From: Palsa-504 sp963790065
GTDB lineage: Bacteria; Actinomycetota; Actinomycetes; Streptosporangiales; Streptosporangiaceae
DNA length: 64,000 bases
NCBI GenBank assembly: GCA_963790065.1
Contig: CAWBNK010000021.1
Coordinates: 124,001-188,000 of the forward strand
Reading direction: 5' to 3'
Part shown: positions 9,201 to 16,848 of the stretch, one piece after another
Layout of the letters: each line of letters begins with the position of its first letter
Position numbering within the stretch: the first letter of the stretch is position 1
Translations under genes and position numbers: made by a program
Notes under the pieces: model-generated
What the model saw: the letters and a program-made list of their open reading frames with translations, nothing else
Told to the model about the DNA's origin: nothing
The model's database searches: none

Positions 9201-9231
9201 GTTCTGTCCGGTTCCCTTCATATACCGCTGC

Positions 9232-9816
9232 TCATGACAGCATCAGCGCGACCACGAGCACCGCGGTACCGAAGACCGCGAAACCCGCTACGTCAGAGGC
9301 CTTCCCCCGCGACGACAACGGCCCCGCGTAGCGCGAGGGCAGCAGCAGCCTGGCCAGCGCGGCCAGCAGCAGCGCGCCGCCGACCAGGTCCGTGCCGCGG
9401 ACCGCGAGCCGTGATCTGTCCCAGGCGATGGCTAGCCCGAGGGCCGCGACCGCCAGCGCGATCAGGTAGGGCAGCCAGGCCAGGCCGGCGACTACGCTGC
9501 TCGCCTGGCGGTCGCCGCTGCGGTCGTCTTTGCGGTCGCCGCTGCCGTCGTCTTCGCGGTCGCCGCTGCGGTCGTCTTTGCGGTCGCCGCTGCGGTCGAC
9601 TTCGCGGTCGTCTTTGCGGTCCCTGGGGTCGGGCGCCGCGCGGGGGCCGCGGGCTGTCCCGGGGTCGTGGGCCAGCCGGGGGGCATGCTGGGCTCTGGGG
9701 TTGCCCTGATGGTGAACGGGCGGTGGCGCGTCCGCGCCAGCTAGCGCGGGCCGCCCGGCCAGTCCCCAGTCAGGACCAGCGCTCGCCGCGCCGGCCTTCG
9801 CCGGCCTATTCGCCAT
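9232..9816 (-). CDS. DUF3017-like membrane protein with charged tandem repeats
   Basis: 194-aa protein starting MANRPAKAG at ATG 9816 (GGGAGG ribosome site). The C-terminal half has three hydrophobic helices (around WLPYLIALAVAALGLAIAW, GGALLLAALARLLL and FAVFGTAVLVVALML), matching small DUF3017 proteins that sit beside icd/mdh/folD genes in actinobacteria. The N-terminal half is Pro/Ala/Gly-rich and contains an Asp/Arg/Lys repeat (DRSGDRKD type) that most relatives should lack. Function unknown. It is 31 bp upstream of icd on the same strand and so probably heads that transcript. Confidence 0.72.
   Translation of the reverse strand: MANRPAKAGAASAGPDWGLAGRPALAGADAPPPVHHQGNPRAQHAPRLAHDPGTARGPRAAPDPRDRKDDREVDRSGDRKDDRSGDREDDGSGDRKDDRSGDRQASSVVAGLAWLPYLIALAVAALGLAIAWDRSRLAVRGTDLVGGALLLAALARLLLPSRYAGPLSSRGKASDVAGFAVFGTAVLVVALMLS
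9509..9616. repeat. 24-bp tandem repeat inside the DUF3017-like gene
   Basis: Four 24-bp units at 9509-9532, 9533-9556, 9557-9580 and 9581-9604, plus half a unit to 9616, with few mismatches. The period is a multiple of three, so the frame is kept. The encoded octapeptide on the minus strand alternates acidic and basic residues. Confidence 0.9.
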
Positions 9817-9982
9817 GCATGTGCCTCCCGGCTTTCCGCAGGGAAGTTTACCGGGGGCCGGACCGGGGCGGTGCGCGAGACATGCCTCGTTTCGAGATGC
9901 AATCACGGCGTAAGAGCCGTGACACGGGGGGTGACCCAATGGTGAGATATCAGTAGCGGCTTCGTTAGACGGGAGGCTCTCC

Positions 9983-10636
9983 GTGGATACACCGTTTCTC
10001 CGCATTGAGGACAGCGGCGAGATCGTCGCGCTGGGCGGGGAAGTCACAACCGTCGGGCGCGGCTGCGGCGTGGACATCCGCCTCGACGACCCGAGCGTCT
10101 CGCGGCTGCATGCCGAACTGGTGCGACGCGGGCCTTACGTCTACGTTGTCGACCTCGGTTTATCACGGAACGGCACCAGAGTTAACGGACGGCCCGTCAC
10201 CCGCCGGGTCCTGGACGAGGGCGACGTGCTGAGCTTCGGCGCGGCCCGCTGCCGGATCGGCGGGGTACCGCACGAGGACATCAGCGAGGAGGCCGACCTG
10301 CGGCGTTCGGCCGCACCGGAGCTGACCAGGCGGGAGATCGACGTGCTCACCTCGCTGTGCCGTCCCGCCCTGTCGGACGAGGCGTTCGCGCTGCCCGCCA
10401 CCGCCCACGAGATCGCTGTCGACCTGGTGGTGACCGAGGCCGCGGTCAAGCAGCACCTGCTGCGGCTGTACCAGAAGTTCCGGGTGCCCGAGGGCCCGAA
10501 CCGGCGGACCCGGCTGGCCAACGAGGTGGTCGCGCTCGGGCTGGTCAAGCCGATGCCGCTGGCCGATGTGGGCGAGACATCAGGCCCGAACGTTCCTGAC
10601 CAGCCAGCTCGCCGTCGACGAGACCAGCCCGGATAG
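9983..10636 (+). CDS. FHA-domain protein with C-terminal winged-helix-like region
   Basis: 217-aa protein. The FHA domain covers about residues 5-95 with the phosphothreonine-binding residues in place: GR at 25-26, Ser40, His43 (SRLHAEL) and NG at 63-64 (LSRNGT). The C-terminal part (about 113-195: ELTRREIDVLTSLC, then TEAAVKQHLLRLYQKF) resembles a LuxR/response-regulator HTH. It probably reads Thr phosphorylation and acts on DNA or a partner. GTG 9983 follows GGGAGG. The final 57 bp overlap the 3' end of a convergent Ser/Thr kinase gene, which makes that kinase a natural upstream enzyme; the functional link is inference. Confidence 0.82.
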   Translation: MDTPFLRIEDSGEIVALGGEVTTVGRGCGVDIRLDDPSVSRLHAELVRRGPYVYVVDLGLSRNGTRVNGRPVTRRVLDEGDVLSFGAARCRIGGVPHEDISEEADLRRSAAPELTRREIDVLTSLCRPALSDEAFALPATAHEIAVDLVVTEAAVKQHLLRLYQKFRVPEGPNRRTRLANEVVALGLVKPMPLADVGETSGPNVPDQPARRRRDQPG

Positions 10637-12421
10637 CCGGGGCAGGTGGCCGGTGATGAACGGCCAGCCGTGCAGCGCGGGCAGCTGCGGGGTGGTCACG
10701 GGCCAGTAGTACGGCGCCTGGGACGCGGCGAAGATGACCGCGGCTGCGGCCACGGCCCATGCCACGCCGATGATCACCGCGGCGGACAGGCGGTTGCGCG
10801 ACACCGCGCCGGCCATCCGGTTCAGCTGCCGCCTTGGGCGGCGCGAGCCCGGGCCGATGCCGTACCAGGCCACCACGGCCGCCGCCGCGTACGAGCCCGC
10901 CCGCGGCAGCGACAGGCTGTGGGTCACGGCCAGCGTGGCCACGTAGACGGCCGCGCCCACGGCGAAGGCCAGCGGGGCGATCAGCGCCTCTATGAGCAGC
11001 GCCTTGGCCACTGACAGCGGCGCGCTGACCACGACCACGACCAGGTCGGTGGCTCGTGGCCCGCGCACCGACCGGCGCATGGCCAGCGCGCTCTGGGCCT
11101 GGTCGGCCGCGCGCAGCAGGGTGATCATGGCCAGCGAGAACAGCAGCCCGGCTACGGGCAGCACCACGGTCACCGCCACGGCGGCCACCATGAGGGCGAC
11201 GCCGGTGGTCGTGCTGCGGCCTTGCGAGGCGTTGGTGGCGTAGGGGGCTTGCGGGCCTTGAGGTGCTAGCGGGGCTTGCGGGGCACGGGAGGCTGGAGGG
11301 GCTTGAGGGGCGGCGGGCGGCCCGGGCGGCCGGGCCGCGGCGGGCACGGGCGGCCCGGCCGCGGCGGGCACGGGGGCACCGGGAGGCGGGAACGGAGCGT
11401 AGCCCACGGGGGGCAGCAGGTCGGCGACGTCACGGGCGGCCTGTTTGGGGGCGGGATAGGCCGTTCCCGAGCCTTTGGCGGCGCGCTTCTTGTTCTTCCT
11501 GCCGTTCTTGGCGTTCTTGCCGTTATTGGCGGGGGCCGCGCCGTTGGTGCCGTTCCGGACGGCGGTCTGGGTTGGGCTCTCGGCCAGCGGGCTCACGTTC
11601 ATCGCCGACGGGTCTAGGGCGCTGGCCTGAGCGCTCAGCAAGTCGGCGGACGGGCGGTGGGCCGGGTCCCTGGACAGCGCCGAGGACAGCAGCGGCACCA
11701 GTGGCGCGGGCGCGCCGTCCAGGTCGGCGCGGCCGGAGACGATGCGGTAGAAGATCGTCTCGTAGGAGCCGCCGCCGTAGGGCGGCCGCCCGGTGGCCGC
11801 GAACGCCAGGGTGGCACCCCAGGAGTGCACGTCCGAGGCCGGGCTGCTCGGGCGGCCCTCGATGACCTCGGGCGCCAGGTAGCCGGGCGTGCCCATGACC
11901 AGGCCGGTCTGGGTCAGCCGGGTGGAGTCGCCGGCCTGCGCGATGCCGAAGTCGATGACCACCGGGCGGTCGTCGGTGAGCATGACGTTGCCCGGCTTCA
12001 GGTCGCGGTGCACCACGCCCGCCGCGTGGATCGCGGCCAGCGCCTCCGCGGTGCCGAAGGCCAGCCGGCGCAGTCCCCCGCCGGACAGCGGCCCGCGGCT
12101 GCGCACCATCTCCTCCAGCGTCGGGCCGCGCACGTACCGGGTGACGATGTAGGGGAACTCGCCCGTCACGTCGGCGTCAAGCACCTCGGCCACGAACGGG
12201 CTGCGCACCCGGCGCATGGTCTCGACCTCGCGGGCCAGGCGGCGCCGGGCGGTGGCCTCCTCGGCACCCCAGGGATGCCAGGGATGTAGCACCTTGATCG
12301 CGACCAGGTTGCCGACCGGGTCCTGGGCGAGGTGCACCACCCCCATGCCGCCTTCCCCGAGGCGGTCCTGAAGGCGATACGGGCCGAGAGTCCCCGGCAG
12401 TCGATCGGTGGCAGGAGGCAT
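10580..12421 (-). CDS. Membrane Ser/Thr protein kinase with multi-helix C-terminus
   Basis: 613-aa kinase. Catalytic domain about 14-265: glycine loop LGEGGMGVVH, Lys43 (AIKV), HRD 138-140 with LKPGN, DFG 157-159 and LAPEV. A Lys/Asn-rich then Pro/Ala-rich linker (about 300-430) leads to several hydrophobic helices (TTGVALMVAAVAVTVVLP onward) and a short tail, so it is anchored by more than one transmembrane segment, unlike the single-pass PknB type. ATG 12421 is chosen at the start of kinase homology; no good Shine-Dalgarno is visible and the frame stays open upstream. Its 3' end overlaps the FHA gene by 57 bp in antisense orientation. Confidence 0.85.
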   Translation of the reverse strand: MPPATDRLPGTLGPYRLQDRLGEGGMGVVHLAQDPVGNLVAIKVLHPWHPWGAEEATARRRLAREVETMRRVRSPFVAEVLDADVTGEFPYIVTRYVRGPTLEEMVRSRGPLSGGGLRRLAFGTAEALAAIHAAGVVHRDLKPGNVMLTDDRPVVIDFGIAQAGDSTRLTQTGLVMGTPGYLAPEVIEGRPSSPASDVHSWGATLAFAATGRPPYGGGSYETIFYRIVSGRADLDGAPAPLVPLLSSALSRDPAHRPSADLLSAQASALDPSAMNVSPLAESPTQTAVRNGTNGAAPANNGKNAKNGRKNKKRAAKGSGTAYPAPKQAARDVADLLPPVGYAPFPPPGAPVPAAAGPPVPAAARPPGPPAAPQAPPASRAPQAPLAPQGPQAPYATNASQGRSTTTGVALMVAAVAVTVVLPVAGLLFSLAMITLLRAADQAQSALAMRRSVRGPRATDLVVVVVSAPLSVAKALLIEALIAPLAFAVGAAVYVATLAVTHSLSLPRAGSYAAAAVVAWYGIGPGSRRPRRQLNRMAGAVSRNRLSAAVIIGVAWAVAAAAVIFAASQAPYYWPVTTPQLPALHGWPFITGHLPRLSGLVSSTASWLVRNVRA

Positions 12422-12609
12422 CGCGGAATCCAGAGTACGAAACAGATGGCGTGTTGTGGCGGGATCAACAAGTTGCCGCTGTGTAACGGATCGGCCGGGG
12501 CGGCGCCGGGCGGGGCGCGCGGCAGGCTGAGGGCGGGCGGCGGATCGGGCGCGGCGGCGGCGACCGGGGGCCGTTAGAATCACGGCATCGCTACCTGTGG
12601 GGTCGATTG

Positions 12610-13020
12610 ATGACTGAGCCTGACGACGCGCTGTCGCTGGACATGCTTACCGCGGCGCTGCGCGCCGACAGCACCGACGTGGCCATATACGCCCGCGTCC
12701 TGACCCAGTCGCTCGGCGAGGCGCTGCCCGCCGACTGCGTGATCGTGGACCGGGAGCGGAGCATGTCCGACCGGATGCGCGGCCGGCCCGGTGAGATCTC
12801 CAAGATCGCGGTACAGATCGGTGACCAGCAGATGACGCTGTCGGTCAAAAACGGCCGGACGGTCGCCGAGATCTGCCGCGCGGTGCGCGGCGTGGTGCTG
12901 TCCCGGCAGACGGTCCCCATCGGGGACTGGGCCGCGGCCCTGGCCAGCGCCCTGGTCGACTACGCCCAGCAGAACGCCCAGGCCGCCCAGGCCCTGCGCA
13001 AGCTCGTCGCCGGCAGCTGA
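12610..13020 (+). CDS. Conserved hypothetical protein, possibly DUF-type actinobacterial
   Basis: 136-aa soluble protein: an acidic helical N-terminus (DALSLDMLTAALRADS), a central alpha/beta part with VIVDRERS and ISKIAVQIGDQQMTLSV, and a C-terminal Ala/Gln-rich helix. No catalytic motif or membrane helix is seen. ATG 12610 is preferred to the adjoining TTG at 12607. It is divergent from the membrane kinase, with about 190 bp between the starts. Codon use looks normal for the genome, supporting a real gene. I do not recognise the family with certainty. Confidence 0.7.
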   Translation: MTEPDDALSLDMLTAALRADSTDVAIYARVLTQSLGEALPADCVIVDRERSMSDRMRGRPGEISKIAVQIGDQQMTLSVKNGRTVAEICRAVRGVVLSRQTVPIGDWAAALASALVDYAQQNAQAAQALRKLVAGS

Positions 13021-13241
13021 CTTCCGGGCACGAGCAGCTGACTTCGCTGATCGTGTGCCATTACCGTCGTCTGACGGAGGTGGAGTCACACGTTAACTTG
13101 ATCTTGCTCGGGCCCGGTGAGCGGGGAGGCGGGCGGGACGTGTGGGACAGAAGTGCAAGCCCGCGAGGTGGGGCGGCCGGGCGCGGGGCGGCCCGGTGCG
13201 CGGCCGGGCGGGCGCGGGTTAAAGGCAGGGCCGGGGCGGGG
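13021..13241. other. Convergent intergenic region with terminator-like dyads and a shared sequence element
   Basis: 221 bp between convergent genes. It contains TCGTGTGCCATTACCGTC (13051-13068), an internal CCGTC/GACGG hairpin, and a CGTGTG...CACACG outer pairing. This is followed by CACGTTAACTTGATCTTG (13089-13106). Both 18-mers recur with one mismatch each in another convergent intergenic region near 51.6-51.8 kb. The rest is GC-rich with no gene that I can support. Confidence 0.6.
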
Positions 13242-14021
13242 TTAGCGGCCGGTGAAGGTGGCTTTGCCGGGGCCGTTATCGATGAAGCTGCGCATGCCGT
13301 GGCGCTGGTCTTCGGTGGCGAACAGGGCGGCGAACTGGACCCGCTCGATTTCCAGGCCGGTGGCCAGGTCGACGTCCAGGCCGTGGTCGATGGCCGCCTT
13401 GGCGGCGGCCAGGGCGAGCGCGGGGCCGTTGGCATACTGCTTGACCATATCCAGGGCCGCGGTGTAGACGGATTCGTCGGGGACCACCTGGTCCACCAGG
13501 CCGATGGCCAGCGCCTCGGCGGCGCCCACCATGCGGCCGGAGAACACCAGGTCCTTGGCCTTGGCCGGGCCGACCAGGCGGGGCAGCCGCTGGGTACCGC
13601 CCGCCCCGGGGATGATGCCGAGCTGGATCTCCGGCTGGCCTACCCTGGCCTTCTCGCCCGCGACCCGGAAGTCCGCGGCCAGCGCCACCTCGAGGCCGCC
13701 GCCCAGGGCGTAGCCGGTGATGGCGGCCACCACCGGCTTGGGGATGGCGGCCAGCAGGGAGACGGCCGATTGCAGCCCGCCCGAACGCCGGGTCATCTCG
13801 GCGTAGTTCGCCTCGGCCATCTGCTTGATATCGGCGCCGGCGGCGAAGCACCTCTCGCCGCCGTAGATGATCACCGCGCGGACCTCGTCCGAGGCCGCCG
13901 CGGCGCTGGCCGCTAGGGCCAGTTCCCCGGTCAGCTGGTCGTTCAGCGCGTTGACCGGCGGACGATCCAGCCGGATCGTGCCGATGCCGTCGGTGACCTC
14001 AAGCCGGACGAGCTCTGCCAT
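13242..14021 (-). CDS. Enoyl-CoA hydratase/isomerase family protein
   Basis: 259-aa crotonase-fold enzyme; hydrates 2-enoyl-CoA in beta-oxidation-type pathways. Both catalytic glutamates of true hydratases are present, in GGGLEVALAADFRV and GQPEIQLGIIPGAGG. The oxyanion-hole segments are AAGADIKQM and ITGYALGGG. ATG 14021 lies inside the last codons of glgP on the same strand (23-nt overlap), with a GAAAGGG-type ribosome site. The neighbours give no fatty-acid context, so its pathway is open. Confidence 0.9.
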   Translation of the reverse strand: MAELVRLEVTDGIGTIRLDRPPVNALNDQLTGELALAASAAAASDEVRAVIIYGGERCFAAGADIKQMAEANYAEMTRRSGGLQSAVSLLAAIPKPVVAAITGYALGGGLEVALAADFRVAGEKARVGQPEIQLGIIPGAGGTQRLPRLVGPAKAKDLVFSGRMVGAAEALAIGLVDQVVPDESVYTAALDMVKQYANGPALALAAAKAAIDHGLDVDLATGLEIERVQFAALFATEDQRHGMRSFIDNGPGKATFTGR

Positions 14022-16632
14022 GGAAGGACCCTTTCTGTGGTGTAGCTAAGCGCAGGTCGCCGTTGGTCATGCCGGCCGGCGCCTGCGGGTAGGTGACCAG
14101 GCCGAGCTCGGCGCGGCTGTCCAGCAGCACGTGCCGCGGCAGCACCCGGACCGTGTAGCCGAACGGCCCCGGCCGGTCCAGCGGCACCTCTCCCGAGTAC
14201 CGCACCCCGCCCGACGCGCCCGTGGGATCGAGCGCCAGCGTGGCGTAGGAAGGCCGGGCGATCTCGTCGTCCTCGTCGGGCCGCCCGTACACCACCTCGG
14301 TCGCCACGTCATCCGCGGTCAGCTCGCCCAGCGCCACCGTGACCCGCACGGTCAGCGCCGAGCCCAGCCACTGCCCGGTGGCCTCGGACTCCACGTGCTC
14401 GATCCGGAGCGTCGGCCAGGCCGCCACCACGCGCTGCTTCCAGGCGGCCAGCTCGCGGGCGGGCCCGAAGCCGTCGTCGTCGGTCAGCTGCGCGGAGGCC
14501 CGCGCGGCCTGCGCGTACAGCTCGGTCACGTACTCCATCACCATCCGCTCGGCCTGCACCTTCGGCCCGAGCGAGCGCAGGGTGTGCCTGATCCGCTCCA
14601 CCCAGCCCAGCGGGATGCCGTCCGCGTCCTGGTCGTAGAACAGCGGCGCCACCGACTTGCCGAGCAGCTCGTACAGGGCCTGGGCCTCAAGCTCGTCCCG
14701 GCGGCTGACGTCGGCCACGCCGTCGGCGGACGGGATCTCCCAGCCGTTGCCGCCGTCGTACCACTCGTCCCACCAGCCGTCCCGGACCGAGACGTTCAGG
14801 CCGCCGTTCAGCGCCGCCTTCATGCCCGAGGTGCCGCAGGCCTCCAGCGGGCGCAGCGGGTTGTTCAGCCACACGTCGCAGCCCTGGACCAGGCTGTCGG
14901 CCATGGCCATGTCGTAGTCGGGCAGGAACACGATCCGGCGGCGCACGTCCGGCGAGTCGCTGAACTGGACCATCTGCTGGATCAGCGCCTTGCCGCCGTC
15001 GTCGGCCGGGTGCGCCTTGCCCGCCACGATGATCTGCACCGGCTGGGCCGGGTCGTTCAGCAGCTGGGTCAGCTGCTCCGGGTCGTTCAGCATGAGCGTA
15101 AGCCGCTTGTAGGACGGCACCCGCCGGGCGAAGCCGATGGTCAGCACGTCCGCATCGAGCACGTCGTCGATCCAGGTCAGCTCGGCTTCCGAGGCGCCAC
15201 GCTGGCGCCAGGAGGTACGCAGCCGCCGCCGGGTCTCCCGCACCAGCCGGGCCCGCAGGTGGTTCCTGGTGCGCCAGATCGCCTCGGCCGGGGCGGCCGC
15301 GGCGCGCTCCCAGTCCCACCCGCTCGCCTCGCCCGCCGAGGCGCCGGTCAGGGACAGGACCTCGGGCGCCACCCAGGTCGGGGTGTGCACGCCGTTGGTG
15401 ACCGAGCCGATGGGCACCTCGCGGGTGTCGAACCCGGGCCACAGGCCTGCGAACATCTCCCGGCTGACCTGGCCGTGCAGCAGGGACACGCCGTTGACCC
15501 GCTGGGCCAGGCGCATGCCCATCACGGCCATGTTGAACACGTCCGGGTCGCCGCCCGGGTAGGTCTCCGCGCCGAGCGCGAGCAGCTTGTCGATGGGCAG
15601 CAGCGGGTCGTCGTCGAAGTGCTGCCGCACCAGGTCCCGGTCGAACCGGTCGATGCCGGCCGGGACCGGGGTGTGCGTGGTGAACACGGTGCCGGCCCGG
15701 CAGACCTCGATGGCCTCCTCGAAGCTGAGTCCGCGCTCGGCGTACTCGCGGATCCGCTCCAGGCCCAGGAACCCGGCGTGGCCCTCGTTGGTGTGGAACA
15801 CCTCGGGCGACGGATGGCCGGTCAGCGAGCAGAACGCCCGGACCGCCCGCATCCCGCCGATGCCCAGCAGCAGTTCCTGACGCAGCCGGTGGTCGCTGCC
15901 GCCGCCGTACAGCCGGTCGGTGACCTCGTGCAACTCGGGCTCGTTCTGCTCGACATAAGAATCGAGCAGCAGCAGCGGGATCCGGCCCACCTGCGCCACC
16001 CAGACCTGGGCGGCCAGCTCACGGCCCGCCGGCAGGCCGACGGCCACGTGCACGGCGGCGCCGCTGGCGTCCCGCAGCAGCTCAAGCGGCAGCCCGTTCG
16101 GGTCGTCGCCGGGGTAGCGCTCGGCCTGCCAGCCGTCGGCGGACAGCGACTGGGCGAAGTAGCCGTGCCGGTACAGCAGCCCGACCCCGATCAGCGGCAC
16201 GCCCAGGTCGCTGGCCGACTTGAGGTGATCGCCGGCCAGGATGCCCAGGCCGCCCGAGTACTGGGGCAGCGCGGCGGTGATGCCGTACTCGGGCGAGAAG
16301 TAGGCCACCGCGGCCGGGCCTGACTGGCCCAGGCCGGCCTCGGCGTACCAGCGCGGGCCCGACATGTACTCGCGCAGGTCCTGCTCGGCCTCGCGCAGCC
16401 GGCCGAGGAACTCGGCATCGGCGGCCAGGGCGGCGATCCGCTCCGGCGGCAGCGCGCTGAGCATCGCGATCGGATCGCCGTCCGCGGCCGCCCACGCGGC
16501 CGGGTCGATCGACGCGAACAGGTCGGCGGTCGGCACATGCCAGGACCAGCGGAGATTCAGCATCAGGCCGTGCAGCGGAGCCAGCGGCTCCGGCAGGGTG
16601 ATGCGGACGTTGAACCGGCGAATCGCTCTCAC
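13999..16632 (-). CDS. glgP: Glycogen (alpha-glucan) phosphorylase, actinobacterial long form
   Basis: 877-aa GT35 enzyme releasing glucose-1-phosphate from alpha-1,4-glucans. The N-terminal ~110 residues are the DUF3417-type extension (RRFNVRITLPEPLAPLHGLMLNLRWSW). The PLP site is GTSGMKAALNGG with Lys605, and VFHTNEGHAGFL and FTTHTPVPAGIDRF are conserved core motifs. Start chosen at GTG 16632, where homology begins; a TACTAT box sits 9 nt upstream and no ribosome site is seen. After the usual end (AELGLVTYPQ) there is a tail of about 26 residues running into the enoyl-CoA hydratase start. It is divergent from glgE and supplies the breakdown arm of the alpha-glucan cycle. Confidence 0.93.
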   Translation of the reverse strand: MRAIRRFNVRITLPEPLAPLHGLMLNLRWSWHVPTADLFASIDPAAWAAADGDPIAMLSALPPERIAALAADAEFLGRLREAEQDLREYMSGPRWYAEAGLGQSGPAAVAYFSPEYGITAALPQYSGGLGILAGDHLKSASDLGVPLIGVGLLYRHGYFAQSLSADGWQAERYPGDDPNGLPLELLRDASGAAVHVAVGLPAGRELAAQVWVAQVGRIPLLLLDSYVEQNEPELHEVTDRLYGGGSDHRLRQELLLGIGGMRAVRAFCSLTGHPSPEVFHTNEGHAGFLGLERIREYAERGLSFEEAIEVCRAGTVFTTHTPVPAGIDRFDRDLVRQHFDDDPLLPIDKLLALGAETYPGGDPDVFNMAVMGMRLAQRVNGVSLLHGQVSREMFAGLWPGFDTREVPIGSVTNGVHTPTWVAPEVLSLTGASAGEASGWDWERAAAAPAEAIWRTRNHLRARLVRETRRRLRTSWRQRGASEAELTWIDDVLDADVLTIGFARRVPSYKRLTLMLNDPEQLTQLLNDPAQPVQIIVAGKAHPADDGGKALIQQMVQFSDSPDVRRRIVFLPDYDMAMADSLVQGCDVWLNNPLRPLEACGTSGMKAALNGGLNVSVRDGWWDEWYDGGNGWEIPSADGVADVSRRDELEAQALYELLGKSVAPLFYDQDADGIPLGWVERIRHTLRSLGPKVQAERMVMEYVTELYAQAARASAQLTDDDGFGPARELAAWKQRVVAAWPTLRIEHVESEATGQWLGSALTVRVTVALGELTADDVATEVVYGRPDEDDEIARPSYATLALDPTGASGGVRYSGEVPLDRPGPFGYTVRVLPRHVLLDSRAELGLVTYPQAPAGMTNGDLRLATPQKGSFHGRARPA

Positions 16633-16641
16633 GGGCAGACC

Positions 16642-16647
16642 ATAGTA
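16642..16647 (-). promoter_or_regulatory. Putative -10 box (TACTAT) of glgP
   Basis: TACTAT on the minus strand ends 9 nt before GTG 16632, with no Shine-Dalgarno in between, which would give a transcript with almost no leader. No convincing -35 is seen. Inference from position. Confidence 0.35.
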
Positions 16648-16848
16648 GGTCCGCGCCCGACACGCCGAACCGGCACCGGCACCGATCCCGCCGACCGTCG
16701 GCTCAGGCGGGGAAAATGGATTCAAATTATACCGAACGAGCAGTGCTGGCAGCCCGCGCAAATCTTTCCAGGGAACCGGCGCCGCGGCGCGCGTTGTATA
16801 CAGGCCCCCGCTGGCATGAAGGGCCTCGTGCTCGGTAGCGTAGCGGGG

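Noticed and set aside
14131..16323. 730-codon plus-strand open frame antisense to glgP
   Set aside because: Mirror frame of a well-recognised enzyme; the sequence is Arg/Gly/His/Val-rich with no recognisable domain.
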